DNA from: Erigeron canadensis
Taxonomy: Eukaryota; Streptophyta; Magnoliopsida; Asterales; Asteraceae
Assembly: GCF_010389155.1 (NCBI RefSeq)
Contig: NC_057769.1
Location: 11,532,735-11,596,734 of the forward strand
Direction of reading: 5' to 3'
DNA length: 64,000 nt
Made by a program: the position numbers and the translations under genes. This document shows positions 22,801-33,258 of the stretch, in pieces; position 1 is the first letter of the stretch; the number at the start of each line of letters is the position of its first letter. The notes below the pieces were generated by a model, which had not been told where the DNA came from, did no database searches, and saw only the letters and a list, made by a program, of their open reading frames with translations.

Positions 22801-24851
22801 GTTTGAAAGTAACTGGTGCTTTGGTAACTGGTGGCATATATATGAATTAGGTTAATGGCTTTGTCAAACGAAATTCTTGAATGTTGGTTACCTTTTTATG
22901 AGTAGATACGAAGTGTGATACCTACTCACCCAATGCATAAATAGACCAATGCTGGTGGTACCTTTTATGAAATAACTCTTTTTTTTTCTCTTCATGTTCT
23001 AGTGTTTTTACCTTTCATGGAACACCACACATTAATATATACATAACGTTCACTGTTATTCGTGTGCATGTGATCGATGTAGCATAATCGGTATCCTTCA
23101 TCATTGTTCTTTTGCCTTTGCCTTTATCTTTATTAATGTAATACCTGTTTCTTTAGTGTGCTATGAGTTAAATTAAGAAAATGAGCTTCTGCTTTCATTG
23201 TCTTCATATGCTTTTGAAGTTGGGGATTCTGTGTTGATGAGATCTGCGGAGAACGAGAAAGCCCCATATGTGGCTCGTATAGAAAGTATTGAGGCTGATG
23301 TAAAGGGTAACGTGAAGGTTCGTTGTAGATGGTACTATCGCCCAGAAGAATCAATGGGAGGAAGAAGACAGTTTCATGGAATAAAAGAGCTCTTCTTGTC
23401 TGACCACTATGATATTCAAAGTGCTCATACAATTGAAGATAAGTGTATTGTTCACACATTTAAGAATTACACCAAGCTTGAGGATGTTGGAATAGAGGAC
23501 TACTTTTGCCGATTTGAGTACAAGGCTTCCACTGGTGGGTTCACACCTGACCGTGTTGCAGTGTAAGTTCTGCCCTTCATGTTTGTTGATTGATCATATC
23601 ATTTTTTTAAGACGTTAAATTACTCTTCTCCTCTTTTTTTTAAAGGTATTGTAAATGTGAGATGCCATATAATCCTGATGACTTGATGGTCCAGTGTGAA
23701 GCTTGCAAAGACTGGTATGGTACAATATAATCAATATTTTAACACTCGGTTAATTTCTCTTTCTTGTAGGATATAGGTTCTTCTAAAAGTTTTCATAGCT
23801 TGTCTACGTTCTTCCCTCCTTGCTACATCTTGTGTGTTTGTAATCCAAAATTTTGCCATGATAGCATATAGTTTGATCTTTTTATATCGTTCTGCTGTGT
23901 GATATGCAGGTATCATCCTGCTTGTTTGAATATGACTATCGATCAGGCAAAGCAACTAGATAGCTTTACATGTTCCGATTGCACATCCTTGGATGGTAAA
24001 AGACCTCACAACAAAACTTCTGCATCCACTTTGGCCAATGGCAAGGTGAGATCATATAAAGAAATCTTTATCAATTTAGGTCATGGCGTATGTGTCTTAT
24101 ATCTCAATTTGAATCTAAATTGTTGGTTTGGCATGGTGACATATCCATACCCCTTATTTATTTGATTAATAGCTGGTTGTGGTTGTGATTAGGATTGCAA
24201 TTTCGACCTATGTACAGTATAGTAAATTGGGTGATCTGGGTTAAGTTACATCTTATTTACCAAGAAAATGGATTAAATTGGTTGAGTAGCTCTAGTGTGG
24301 TGACAAATCATTAGAGTTTTAGTTTGAAGTCGTTTTATCATTATTGTTGTAATTCAGTAGTCTTTGCGAGTTAAAGCAGTTGAGTTTGCTAATCATACAT
24401 AACAAAAAAAGAAAAGAAATAAAGAAGTCTTTGTAAGTAGGTCCATACCCGATCAACCAATTTACTTTATTTTTGACCTAGTTTGACCTCTTACTCTGTG
24501 ATAAACGCTAAATGATATTGCTTCATCGCATGCATCTCAATATAAACGCAATTTTATGTTTCTAGCTTCTTTTTAAAAGTTGATTCAGCCCCCTACAGCT
24601 CTTAAGAGCCTATTACTGTAATAGGAGTTCATAAAATGCATTCTTGAATTTAAAGTGTGAAGAAAACAAACCCAGTATGAAGAGAGAAAAGGAAGGATAG
24701 AAATAGATAGGCAAATGATTATACTACAGTTGTATCCATGTTCTCGATTTGGATTTAGAGAGGAGTTTCTCATTTCGTTTTCTGATTTAATTCTCTTGCT
24801 TTTGTTTCGTTGATGTTTCTTCAGACGGAACAAAAGCGCCAAAAGAAGTGA
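19861..24851 (+). CDS. EBS: BAH-PHD chromatin reader, EBS/SHL type
   Basis: Exons are 19861-19936, 23220-23562, 23646-23714, 23910-24045 and 24825-24851; splice phases fit at every junction and give 216 aa. The start [19 protein letters not shown] matches the EBS N-terminus. A BAH domain follows in exon 2 (about residues 27-140, with [19 protein letters not shown]), then a PHD finger in exons 3-4 ([27 protein letters not shown]4HC3 ligands present), then a short Lys-rich tail. In Arabidopsis, EBS and SHL are nuclear readers of H3K27me3 (BAH) and H3K4me3 (PHD) that repress flowering genes. The EBS-like start and the insert-free BAH favour EBS over SHL. Arabidopsis EBS is about 234 aa, so this tail is slightly shorter. 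Intron 1 is 3.3 kb and full of repeats. Confidence 0.9.
21188..21668. mobile_element. MITE-like insertion with GACGGAACTT ends
   Basis: The left end GACGGAACTT (21188-21197) is exactly inverted as AAGTTCCGTC at 21659-21668. The flanks GATTCCGACA and TTATTCCGGGA resemble the uninterrupted GATTCCGGGA of the first duplicate copy, so this ~480-bp segment was inserted into the second copy. No coding sequence; class uncertain. Confidence 0.55.
21695..22384. mobile_element. hAT-like non-autonomous element (690 bp)
   Basis: Terminal inverted repeats are TAGGGCTGTAAACGAA (left) and TTCATTTATAGCCCTA (right). Flanking 8-mers GTTACTGG (21687-21694) and GTTGCAGG (22385-22392) agree at six of eight positions, as expected for an aged hAT target duplication. 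The interior is rich in GAACG/CGAAC words and has no coding frame. It lies in the second copy of the intron duplication. Confidence 0.7.
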
Positions 24852-25375
24852 TCTCAGTTGGGTGTGGTTGCAGAGGCTCGGTCCTTGTGTTCTGGCTTGT
24901 GGGTGTTGTACAGTACATATAATCTTACTAATGCCCCTGCTTGAGAAGTTGTAGTTTAAAGTGTATTTAAGTGTCTTCTTTGTACTCTTAGAAATTCTGT
25001 TACAAATTTGATTGTTCGGTTGTCCAGTTCTGTTGGATCCTCGGTGAAGTCTGGTTTTATTGACTGTAACCCTTGGTGTGTGTGTGCCTTGTTTACCATC
25101 GCACTTGCCCAGGTTTTGTAGCAATTGGGTCAAGGTCAAGCTTGTCTTGACATGGTTAGGTTTTGCTGACCATGGGCACTGGCTGATGGTGTTGATTCCG
25201 GTCATGTACTAGGCAAACATTTGGGATGCTTTTAATTCAATAAAATCATCTTCCTTTAATTTATTATATATCTATATCTATCATTATTTCATTACATAAA
25301 TAGGCTTCAAGATTAAGATAAAGAGAAGAAAAAAAGAAACATTTGAAAAGGATGAAGTAATGATGGCTTGTATGA
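24852..25375 (+). other. 3' UTR of the EBS-like gene and convergent spacer to UGT1
   Basis: After the EBS-like stop codon, a T/G-rich stretch to about 25250 includes a possible polyadenylation word AATAAA at about 25240. Pieces of this segment reappear before UGT3 (40130-40192). The spacer ends in the 3' UTR of the oppositely oriented UGT1. Confidence 0.5.
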
Positions 25376-26851
25376 TCATGTCTTTCGGGAGAATTTAACG
25401 GCTTTTAGTTCTTCAATCAAAGCTGCTAAGTTGTTGAAAGAAGATCCACCTTCCTGAACAGCTTGTTTGGCTTTCTTGCTTATTTCTTTTAAGTTGTTTG
25501 TAATGGTTTCAGCTATGGAAGATCCATCAGTAAATTTTTCAAAGGCTTCTAATATGCTCCCTTTTCCAATGGCCGGGCTAGTAATATTTACACTAGATGC
25601 GTTCCAAACCTCCGCCCCAACTCCCACTCCAATCTTTAAGAGCTCCACCACCAGCTTCTCGATGTAAAATTGATCGGCGTACAATGGATATGTCACTAAT
25701 GGCACACCTGCAACCACAGCCTCAAGGACGGAGCCCCAACCACAGTGACTAAAGAACACTAGTATGGATGGGTGTTGCAATATCTCAACTTGGGGCGCCC
25801 AACTAGTTATGACCAAACCCTTGTTTTCCATCTTGATCCTTTCCTCGAATCCTTGAGGGAATGGGGTGATTTCTTCACCTGGATTCTTCCTATGCACCCA
25901 AATAAACGGTTGCTTAGATTCTTCTAACGCCAAGGCAATTTCTGTGATGTGTGCTTTTGGGAGTATTGCTACACTTCCAAAGCAAACATATATGACTGAT
26001 TTTGGTTTTTGATTATCTAGCCAACTTAAACAAGTATGCCTCTCAGCCGATGATGATGGTACATCGCTTTTGCATTCGTTGTTCCTAAAAAATTCAACAA
26101 GAGGACCGATAGGCCATATCTTGTCACCTTTAACCTTCTTCATGTGATCCACATATGCTGGTTCCATTTCATAAAACGTGTGATAAATAATACCATAACT
26201 GCGTTTCTCTGACTGGTGAATTCTTTCTATCGTTTGACCCATACTGGTGTTCGGTTTTGATTCATCGGACACCTGAGACATCTTCAGCTTGATTTCATCA
26301 GGCAAATTAGGAACAATGAACTTTTCAGCATCATCTTGTGTCATATAAGCGTCCGGATAAACCTTTAAGCTATGCACAATAGAATGGAAAAACAAACAGT
26401 TAGGGTAACACAGCAGCCTCGGTATTTTGAGTTCTTCCGCCAGGTCAGCAGTCCATGGGAAGAACATATCCGAAACAATGCAATCTGGTGCAAGATCATG
26501 TATCACTTGTTCCATATCAGGCTGGAGCATCATGATGCCACGAAAGACTGCTGGCCTATATTCGAGATTTTGAGAGGTGGCATCGTTGAAGTTCTCTACT
26601 CCAACCGGAAGCCCAACCTCTGAAGCTGGAAACGTAAGATCAGTGTTGACCGCGATAGGGTAACCATTGGCAATATCACGGTCAATGTCGGTTTTGAATG
26701 GAAGTGCATTGTGCTTGGTAGCGATGATTGTTGACCGAACGCCACGGGAAGCAAATATTCTTGCGACCTGGACTAATGGGATCATGTGATTCATGCCGAA
26801 TATTGGGAGGAACACAACATGAAGGTTAATGTTGTTGTCGGTATATGCCAT
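25376..26851 (-). CDS. UDP-glycosyltransferase, UGT73-like (UGT1)
   Basis: This intact single exon encodes 491 aa. It has the GT-B fold layout: N-terminal LHVVFLPIFGMNHMIPLVQV with the likely catalytic His22, a paired Asp in IVSDMFFPW (Asp128), and the C-terminal PSPG box spanning 351-394 (WAPQVEILQHP ... YADQ). Trp372 and Gln394 at PSPG positions 22 and 44 favour UDP-glucose. The usual HCGWNS reads HCGWGS. Overall resemblance is to plant group D/UGT73 enzymes that glucosylate flavonoids, coumarins, triterpenes and other small molecules in the cytosol; the acceptor cannot be read. No N-terminal signal. It is convergent with the EBS-like gene. A TATA-like box lies about 60 bp upstream of the start. 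Confidence 0.92.
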   Translation of the reverse strand: MAYTDNNINLHVVFLPIFGMNHMIPLVQVARIFASRGVRSTIIATKHNALPFKTDIDRDIANGYPIAVNTDLTFPASEVGLPVGVENFNDATSQNLEYRPAVFRGIMMLQPDMEQVIHDLAPDCIVSDMFFPWTADLAEELKIPRLLCYPNCLFFHSIVHSLKVYPDAYMTQDDAEKFIVPNLPDEIKLKMSQVSDESKPNTSMGQTIERIHQSEKRSYGIIYHTFYEMEPAYVDHMKKVKGDKIWPIGPLVEFFRNNECKSDVPSSSAERHTCLSWLDNQKPKSVIYVCFGSVAILPKAHITEIALALEESKQPFIWVHRKNPGEEITPFPQGFEERIKMENKGLVITSWAPQVEILQHPSILVFFSHCGWGSVLEAVVAGVPLVTYPLYADQFYIEKLVVELLKIGVGVGAEVWNASSVNITSPAIGKGSILEAFEKFTDGSSIAETITNNLKEISKKAKQAVQEGGSSFNNLAALIEELKAVKFSRKT

Positions 26852-26904
26852 TTTGTTATTGGCTTCTAATTGTTGTGGTGCTTTCTAATTAATACTTCCT
26901 TCAC

Positions 26905-27175
26905 GATTTTACTAGTTTATATAACAGGAAAATGAATAAGATTATGAATTTGGTAATATGAATAATAAATTGTGCATTTGGTAGTGAGTTTGAATCAAGT
27001 GCCTGGCATGTATCGATCTCGTTAAATTATATAATACAATAACAAATTTCGCATTTGGTAGTGAGTATGAAACAAGTGTTGGCCGGCCGGCATGTATCTC
27101 GTTTGTTTATATAATAGAATAATATATTGTGCATTTGTTAGTGAGTAATCAAGTGCTCACATGTTTCTCGTCCGT
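26905..27175 (-). promoter_or_regulatory. UGT1 upstream region with three repeats, each with a TATA-like core
   Basis: Upstream of UGT1, TATATAA-type words occur at about 26912-26921, 27027-27037 and 27107-27117. Each sits near a copy of a GCATTTG-TAGTGAGT word (about 26974, 27050 and 27132), giving three imperfect repeats with a period of about 80 bp. The one nearest the gene (26912-26921) lies about 60 bp before the ATG, as in UGT2 and UGT3, and is the likeliest functional core. Confidence 0.55.
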
Positions 27176-27994
27176 TCAAAACGTCAATGTCCATTTTCCC
27201 TTTTTTGTAAGGGTTAAATTTAAACTCAATGGCATTTCCTATTTATATATCCAACGGTAATTTTAGAGGAAACGTGAGGAAAACTCTTGTCTTTAACCCA
27301 CATCTAGACGACCAGACTTAGAAACCAAATTTTAAAGAATGATAAGAAATGTCTATGAAATCTTGCTTTACTGGTCGTCTGGTGTGACCTTCTATTTAAA
27401 ATTAAAAAGTAAGTGGTTGGTCCTTCTGATCTCATGTACCATTTTGGTACCCAAAGTGCAAAACATATAGAACTCTTGCCCGGTGAGTCATTATTCTCAC
27501 ACATGGGTCATTAAATATAGTTTCCCCTCTTGTCTTTGCCAAGATATGAATGACTTGCAGCCTTCATCTGTGGGTCATGTGGTCACATAATGACGGTACC
27601 AGTTGGATCTATGATCAATAAATGTCACCTTCGATTTTTAAATAACTTCTCTTTTCAAAAAAAAATTTTGTCACTTTTTAAGGATGATGATGTTGGTCCC
27701 TGTAAAATAGGCATGTCTCGACTCTCGAGGATTTGATGATTTGAAGTTAAATAGACAGTTAACAAATCAAAATATAACTCAAAGTAATTAATTTCTTTTA
27801 GATGGATGATTAGTAGTGAGCCTCGATGTAATCTGTCAATCACATTGAATGACATTGTTTGTCCCTTTCAACCTTCCACTTTCGAGCTCAAATATTGTCA
27901 CACCCCGCCTAAACGGAATTACATGGATAGACGATAGTGATGTATTAGAACTAAAACACAAATTTCTACAAACCACTTCTAATTGACACGTTTT

Positions 27995-28037
<43 letters not shown>
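27176..28037. other. intergenic, no gene seen
   Basis: AT-rich. A short inverted pair TAGACGACCAG (about 27305) and CTGGTCGTCTGG (about 27371) could form a hairpin. A long (AT)n tract occupies about 27998-28036. No coding frame is supported. Confidence 0.4.
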
Positions 28038-28042
<5 letters not shown>

Positions 28043-28432
28043 TACACTCCGATGAGAACAATTTTAAAATAAAAACGATCGAGAACACTTAAAATCATCA
28101 TTTTGATGCATTAAAACTCTATAAAACTAACATAGTGCATAACTAATTATCATTATTTAAGTGTTTAACAACACATTGATCCGTCAAAATTGAAAAAATC
28201 ATGTTTTTTGTTTTGTGGATCCATCTTGGATGCATATTCATCAAAATAAATGATGCATCCAACAAAAAACGTGATTTTTTTGATTTTGACGGATCAATGT
28301 ATTGTTAAACACTTAAATAATGATAATTAGTTATGCACTATGCCAGTTTTATGGACTTTTAATGCATCGAAATATAGTTTTTAAGTAATCTCACTTGTTC
28401 TCATTTTAATTTGGTTCTCATTTGATAGCCAC
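28038..28432. mobile_element. foldback MITE (about 395 bp)
   Basis: The left arm (TAGTGCATAACTAATTATCA, TTTAAGTGTTTAACAA, TTGATCCGTCAAAATTGA) is matched by the right arm in reverse complement, so nearly the whole element folds back, leaving a central loop at about 28215-28265. It starts at an (AT)n tract and ends exactly where the copied EBS-like fragment begins. Confidence 0.7.
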
Positions 28433-28830
28433 AACACAACTTCTGCATCTACTTTGTCCAATGGCAAGGTTTGATCCTATAAAGAAATTAATCTTGATAT
28501 GTGTCTTATATAGTTATAACTAAATTTAAATCTAGTTTATCGTTTTGGCTTAGTTACATATGCATATTTATTTAATAGATGGTTGTTTGTGGTTGTGATT
28601 AGATAGAATGGCAATTTATAAAGTAAATTGGTTGATATGGGGTAAAGTATAGAAAAGGGTTAAATCAGTTGAGAAGCTAAAATGTAACGAAACTCATTCC
28701 TGTTGTATTTTGAGGTCATTTTATAATTATTGCTGTAATTAGTTTGCTAATCATAGACAACAAAACAAAAAGGAAGTAAAGAATTCTTGTGAGTCGGTCC
28801 AACCCTGATCAACCAATTTACTTTATGTGT
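28433..28830 (+). pseudogene. duplicated fragment of the EBS-like gene (end of exon 4 + intron 4)
   Basis: Bases from 28433 match 24006 onward: the end of exon 4 (ACTTCTGCATC, CCAATGGCAAGG) and a long part of intron 4 (GGTTGTGATTAG, GATCAACCAATTTACTTTAT). Exon 5 is not recognisable. It is a truncated copy with no independent start and appears to be the left part of a duplicated EBS-UGT block leading to UGT2. Confidence 0.75.
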
Positions 28831-28984
28831 AAAGTATGAATTTGAGTTTAACCGAAGTTTGATGGTAACTTTAAGGTTTAGTGTGTGATAAGGTGAATTG
28901 TGTAAAAGGGAGATTAGAGATATTGAGGGAGAGAAACATATCTTAATTGTATTTTTATTATGAAAATTCCAAATTAGACGAATG

Positions 28985-29300
28985 CTCACACGATTCGGTG
29001 GTGATGGTGATAGTGGCGGCATGATGGTGGCGACTGGTGGTAGTGACGACGATGAGTAATGTAAATCATTGATGTTAAAAGGTAAATGTTATTAAGAGTA
29101 TTAAGTATTAAATAAATTCAGATTGTGTTAGTTATGTTAGTCTGGGCTAGACTATTGTTTGTGCGATGCAGATGTTGTAGATAATTTCATTTAACGGTAT
29201 TATAGGTATTTTAGGTGGAGATGTTTAAATTAGTGGGGTAAAAAGAGGTATTTTGAGGTTATCAACTCCGTTGAAAAAATCGAAGAGAATAAATGTTTTA
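28985..29300 (-). mobile_element. Helitron-like fragment
   Basis: GGTGGTGATGG/GTGGCGGC-rich sequence followed by ATGTAAATCATTGATGT resembles the 3' half of the short Helitron at 8855-9117 in inverted orientation. Neither terminus is clear. Confidence 0.3.
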
Positions 29301-29711
29301 TAATGTAATAGGGTTAAAAATTTTAGGTATTTTAAAGGTAAAAAACTTAGAGGAGTAATAAATCATTATTAGACATATGTTAAATGGGTTTTAAAATGAT
29401 CAAATATGTCATTTTAAAATGATCAAATATGACATTATTAGAATATCAAATGGAGTGCGTTATTCGAGTATGCATGGTTCGTGACAATCATAGAACATGA
29501 AGCAAAAAATCAAACCGCGAAATAAGAAAACACGTTGTTGCTGTTGACTATGGCTTCTTACGGATGGAACAAAAACATTAACAAAACCATATGTCATCTT
29601 TTTTTTTTCTTGGAGCCGCTAGACATAATTATTTGTGTTTTTGGGCCTCTCATGCGAATGATATCACACACAAAAATAATGAAAATAAGCCCATTATGAA
29701 TTCTTGCTCTT

Positions 29712-29969
29712 CGGTTTTTGGCGGTGGAAGTGAGAACGAACTCCACACATCCGACCATTAGGTCTCAGGTTCGAATCTCCATTTCATAAACTTTGAAATA
29801 TAGGTAGTATTTTTATGAGGCTTGACTTGGGTATATCCAAGTTCAAGTCTGAGAGAGCAAGGTTTACCTCTATTAATCGTCTTGCATTCGAGCGGATTCA
29901 TAGGGGGTTTTCCCCCCATTGGGTATTTGAATCGTGATTCACCTTTTAAAAAAAAATAAAATAAAAAAT
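29712..29969 (+). mobile_element. possible tRNA-derived SINE
   Basis: GGTTCGAATCT at about 29769 fits the RNA polymerase III B box, with a weak A-box-like GGCGGTGGAAG about 45 bp before it. The segment ends in an A-rich tail (about 29950-29969). I could not find a convincing target duplication. Confidence 0.4.
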
Positions 29970-30222
29970 TACATATCCTAGAATGGGTTATATTATTATA
30001 TTTAATTTAATTTAATAAATAATCATAATCAAGAGGGAAATCAGAGATTTTTTTACATATAATATCCGACTTAAATTTTTAATGTCCTTAAGCGGTACCA
30101 AGTTTGGTTTGCCTCTTTTTAAAGCCTCTAACAAAAATCCCCCGATCTCTGTTTATCCTGATCCAACCCCTCAACAATTGTACTATATATTCTAACGATT
30201 TTCCATTGTGTTTGTCTTAGTC

Positions 30223-30458
30223 TAGGCCCTGTTCCTTTTTTACTTAATACACTTAATAGTTCCTGTTTCTTTTTACTAAATACACTTAATAGTTAAGAAC
30301 TTAATCATTCAGTCCAATTTCATGTTTCTTTTTTGACTTAATAAACAAAAATAACCGTCAATTACATATATTTTACTTAATACATACAGACATTCTTAAT
30401 GTATTCAGCCACTTAATACACTCAACACTTAATGACTAAAAAAAGAAACGGACCCTAA
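30223..30458. mobile_element. MITE (same family as 18778-18985)
   Basis: The left end TAGGCCCTGTTCCTTTTTTA and the right end AAAGAAACGGACCCTAA are imperfect inverted repeats. The interior consists of repeated ACTTAATACACTTAATAG units plus CAGACATTCTTAATG, shared in inverse orientation with the 18.8-kb element. Confidence 0.55.
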
Positions 30459-30489
30459 CATTGTTATTCTACTTTTAAGTTAAATAAAC

Positions 30490-30883
30490 ATTTGATACTT
30501 GAAGGGTTTGAAGTATTACCACATGCATATGTCATCTATATTCATTTATAAAAATTATTACATCCCCATTTTTAAAAATAATTACACAATAGTTACATAC
30601 AGAATTACTAAATTACTTTTAATAAATACCCACTATGAAAAGAGTTTTTTTTAAATACCAAATTTGCCCTTAATGAATTAATTTACACTCTAAACCATTA
30701 TTAAAATAATTAACACTTTAAGTCCTTATATTCTAAAAATGTTTTATTATCATAATTACATCAACCTACACCACTTCACACCGCCACTACCACCAATGAC
30801 AAATAGTACCATCTCCGACACCACTAAACCGCTTTCCCCACCACCGTCGCCGCATTGCGCGAGTACCATGCTTGTAAAAAAAA
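30490..30883 (+). mobile_element. Helitron-like fragment (3' end)
   Basis: AT-rich sequence, then CACCGCCACTACCACC and finally CCGCATTGCGCGAGTACCATGCTT, which resembles the 3' end of the Helitron at 8855-9117. The terminal CTRR is mutated (CTTG) and the 5' end is unclear. Confidence 0.35.
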
Positions 30884-30908
30884 AAAAAAAAAAAAGCTCA
30901 GTTCCTCT

Positions 30909-31341
30909 CAGTGTTTTAAATACTGGTACGTACCGGCCGGTATTACCCGGAATATCGGATACCGGGTGGTACCCCGGTACAACTATCCCGGTATTTTGTC
31001 CGATATTTTCACTATTCAATACCGGCCGATATTTCCGGTATTTTCTGGTATTACCGGAATGGTAATACCGGTATTTTGATTTTTTTTTGAAATTTGATAC
31101 TTTGATGTTATGTTATGTTATTTGTAACTTTAAAACTTATATTTTGTTATGAAGTACCTATTTGGTATTATTTTTGAGTGGATCGTACTTATATTTTGAC
31201 TATTTTCGTTAAATTGTAACAAGTTTTGTAGGATTTCTATAAAAATACAAAAATTAAATTACCGTGTCGGTACGTACCGACCAGTATACCGGTACTAAGT
31301 ATTTGACCGATACGACCAAAATACCGGTATTTAAAACATTG
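30909..31341. mobile_element. hAT-like element rich in ACCGG words (433 bp)
   Basis: Terminal inverted repeats CAGTGTTTTAAATACTGG and CCGGTATTTAAAACATTG are flanked by 8-mers GTTCCTCT (30901-30908) and GTTCTTTT (31342-31349), six of eight identical. Both sub-terminal zones carry many ACCGG/CCGGT and GGTACGTACC words. Non-coding. Confidence 0.75.
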
Positions 31342-31875
31342 GTTCTTTTCTAACAAAAAAAGCCCAAAACATAATAAAAATTGAGGCCTTGGCTACTTGG
31401 GGGCCTTAAAAGGATGGCCTAGCCCAAATATGTTGTTGTGCCGACTCTGATAATATCGACATTGCTACAGGACAATCTATACTTTTTCGAAAAATTAATG
31501 AGTAGGGTAGTAAGTAAAATACTATAGCACAATCTATACTTTCAGCACATATGAGAATTCGATAAATATAATTTTATGTTTTTTTTCTTGTATTTGGATA
31601 ATGATTAACAAAAGTTAACTTTATATGTAAAATAATAATTTATAAATCAACTAGATTAAATCCGGACATTGTCCGGGCCTTAATTAGAACGTAAAAAAAA
31701 ATATATCCAGACAATTACAGTGTTATTTATAGTTTATGGTATTATAAAAAGTTAAAAACTATCAAATTACGACTGATGCAAATAGTAAAATTATAATTTA
31801 TGAGTATATCATATATGTCAAGTATGTTAAGATATGATTAATTATAGGTAATATTAAGTTATAACAAATTTATAT

Positions 31876-31877
<2 letters not shown>

Positions 31878-31920
<43 letters not shown>

Positions 31921-31932
31921 TAATAATAATAA
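31878..31932. repeat. (TAA)n microsatellite
   Basis: About 18 TAA/AAT triplets with one slip. The open frame across it (poly-Leu/Ile on the minus strand) is an artefact. Confidence 0.9.
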
Positions 31933-32097
31933 TAACTAAATTAAAAACAATAAAACACTTATAATAAAAAAAGTTATAAAAAACATTTAAAAAATAAATA
32001 TAATATAATATAAATACATAAAAAAAAAAATAGAAAAGAAAGTAATAACTGAGCAAAATATGACATGACAATTATATTATTTAACCATTACTCATTC

Positions 32098-32290
32098 CTA
32101 ACTTAGGGAAGGGATTCCCTAAAGTTGTTTTTAACTTGATTGATCAAGTTGGAAACATCTTGGCCATTGGATTGAAATTAAAGGTCAAAATTTAAAGATG
32201 AGTTTTAAATCTTGACCCTTGATTTTAATTAAAGGCCAAGATTTGACTAACATGGCAACTTTAAGAAATCCTTTCCTGTTAACTTATCAA
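32098..32290. mobile_element. small palindromic MITE
   Basis: GGGATTCCCTAAAGTTG on the left mirrors CAACTTTAAGAAATCC on the right, and the interior AAATTAAAGGTCAA / TTGACCCTTGATTTTAATT also folds back. Nested in the 31651-32873 element. Confidence 0.5.
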
Positions 32291-33258
32291 TGATTAACAT
32301 TACGATTTGATAAGTTGAAATGTATATTAATATTAAAATTAAATAGAAAAACATAAGAACTTGACAATTATAAAAAATGTTGATTTGTTAAAATTAGAAG
32401 TAGTCACATAAAACCTAACATATTTTTTCTTAGTTATAGATAGATTGATAGATCGATTAATAAGTATTAGTATGTTAGTATGAGTAATAAATTTGAAAAT
32501 CTAAATTAAATAATCAAAAGTTTAAAAAATATATAATGAAATTTTGAGTTCTGAAATATGTCTTAAACATAAATCTTTATACTATTAATTAAATATACAT
32601 ATATTTGTGAGGTTAAACTTTAATGACTAAAACTAATTATCGAGGAACGAAAATCGAATACATTAACTATCTTGTCTACGTATATATCTTATGTTATTTT
32701 ATTGAGTATATTTAGATAAGATCTCAAATTTTGTTAATTTAATAATTTAATTTAATAATAATCTAAAAATGACATAAAAAGGTATTAAATATTTGAAAAA
32801 ATTACAACTAAGCAAAATACATAAATGTCATGTAAAGAAAGATTTTACCTAACCTCTCTTAGTTATATAAAGATTACTACTTAGACATTCATATTAGATA
32901 CATAGTATGCAAGTTTATTATTGGTCCCATCAACTTCAAGGAACACTATCAGTTTCAATAATACCAACAAAGTGACTTAAAGGTAACATGCATCTCGTGC
33001 ATTTGGTAAATAGATATAGATTGAAAGGTGGTGTTGGATTATAAATAGATTGAAAATTACACCAACGGTTCACATGCATCCCTTACATTTTGTAGTACGG
33101 ACTACGGAGTAAGTACGAATAATGTAATCCAATGAGATTGAAAATTAGTAAATTACACAAACGGTTCATATGCGTCTCATACAATCATGCCTCACATAAT
33201 GCACCTTTTTCATTTAACACGTTTTCTTTATTGTAAGGATAATTCATGTACTTCATAA

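Larger units (their letters stand above)
20146..23090. repeat. about 0.95-kb intronic duplication, second copy interrupted
   Basis: Inside EBS-like intron 1, about 20146-21086 is repeated as 21087-21187, 21669-21694 and 22385-23090. Shared words include GGGATTAAGGGA near both starts, GATGAACAA followed by AGTGGAAA, GATTCCG, TTTTAGG, GGTTTGATTT and GTGCATGTGAT near both ends. The gaps in the second copy are two inserted elements. A further three-unit tandem repeat of about 42 bp lies at about 20980-21090. Confidence 0.75.
31651..32873 (-). mobile_element. Helitron-like element (about 1.2 kb)
   Basis: On the minus strand the 3' end is CTAG before T at 31651-31654 with a perfect internal hairpin CCGGACA-T-TGTCCGG (31661-31675). 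A matching 5' end, TCTTTATATAACTAAGAGAG after an A, lies at 32873. It contains a (TAA)n tract at 31878-31932 and a palindromic insertion at about 32098-32290, and has no coding region. The 3' terminus is firmer than the 5' terminus. Confidence 0.55.

Noticed and set aside
24585..25205. 206-residue minus-strand open frame
   Set aside because: It lies antisense to the last exon, intron 4 and 3' UTR of the EBS-like gene and has no recognisable domain.
31859..32071. 70-residue minus-strand open frame rich in Ile/Leu/Tyr
   Set aside because: It is produced by a (TAA)n microsatellite and flanking AT-rich DNA.
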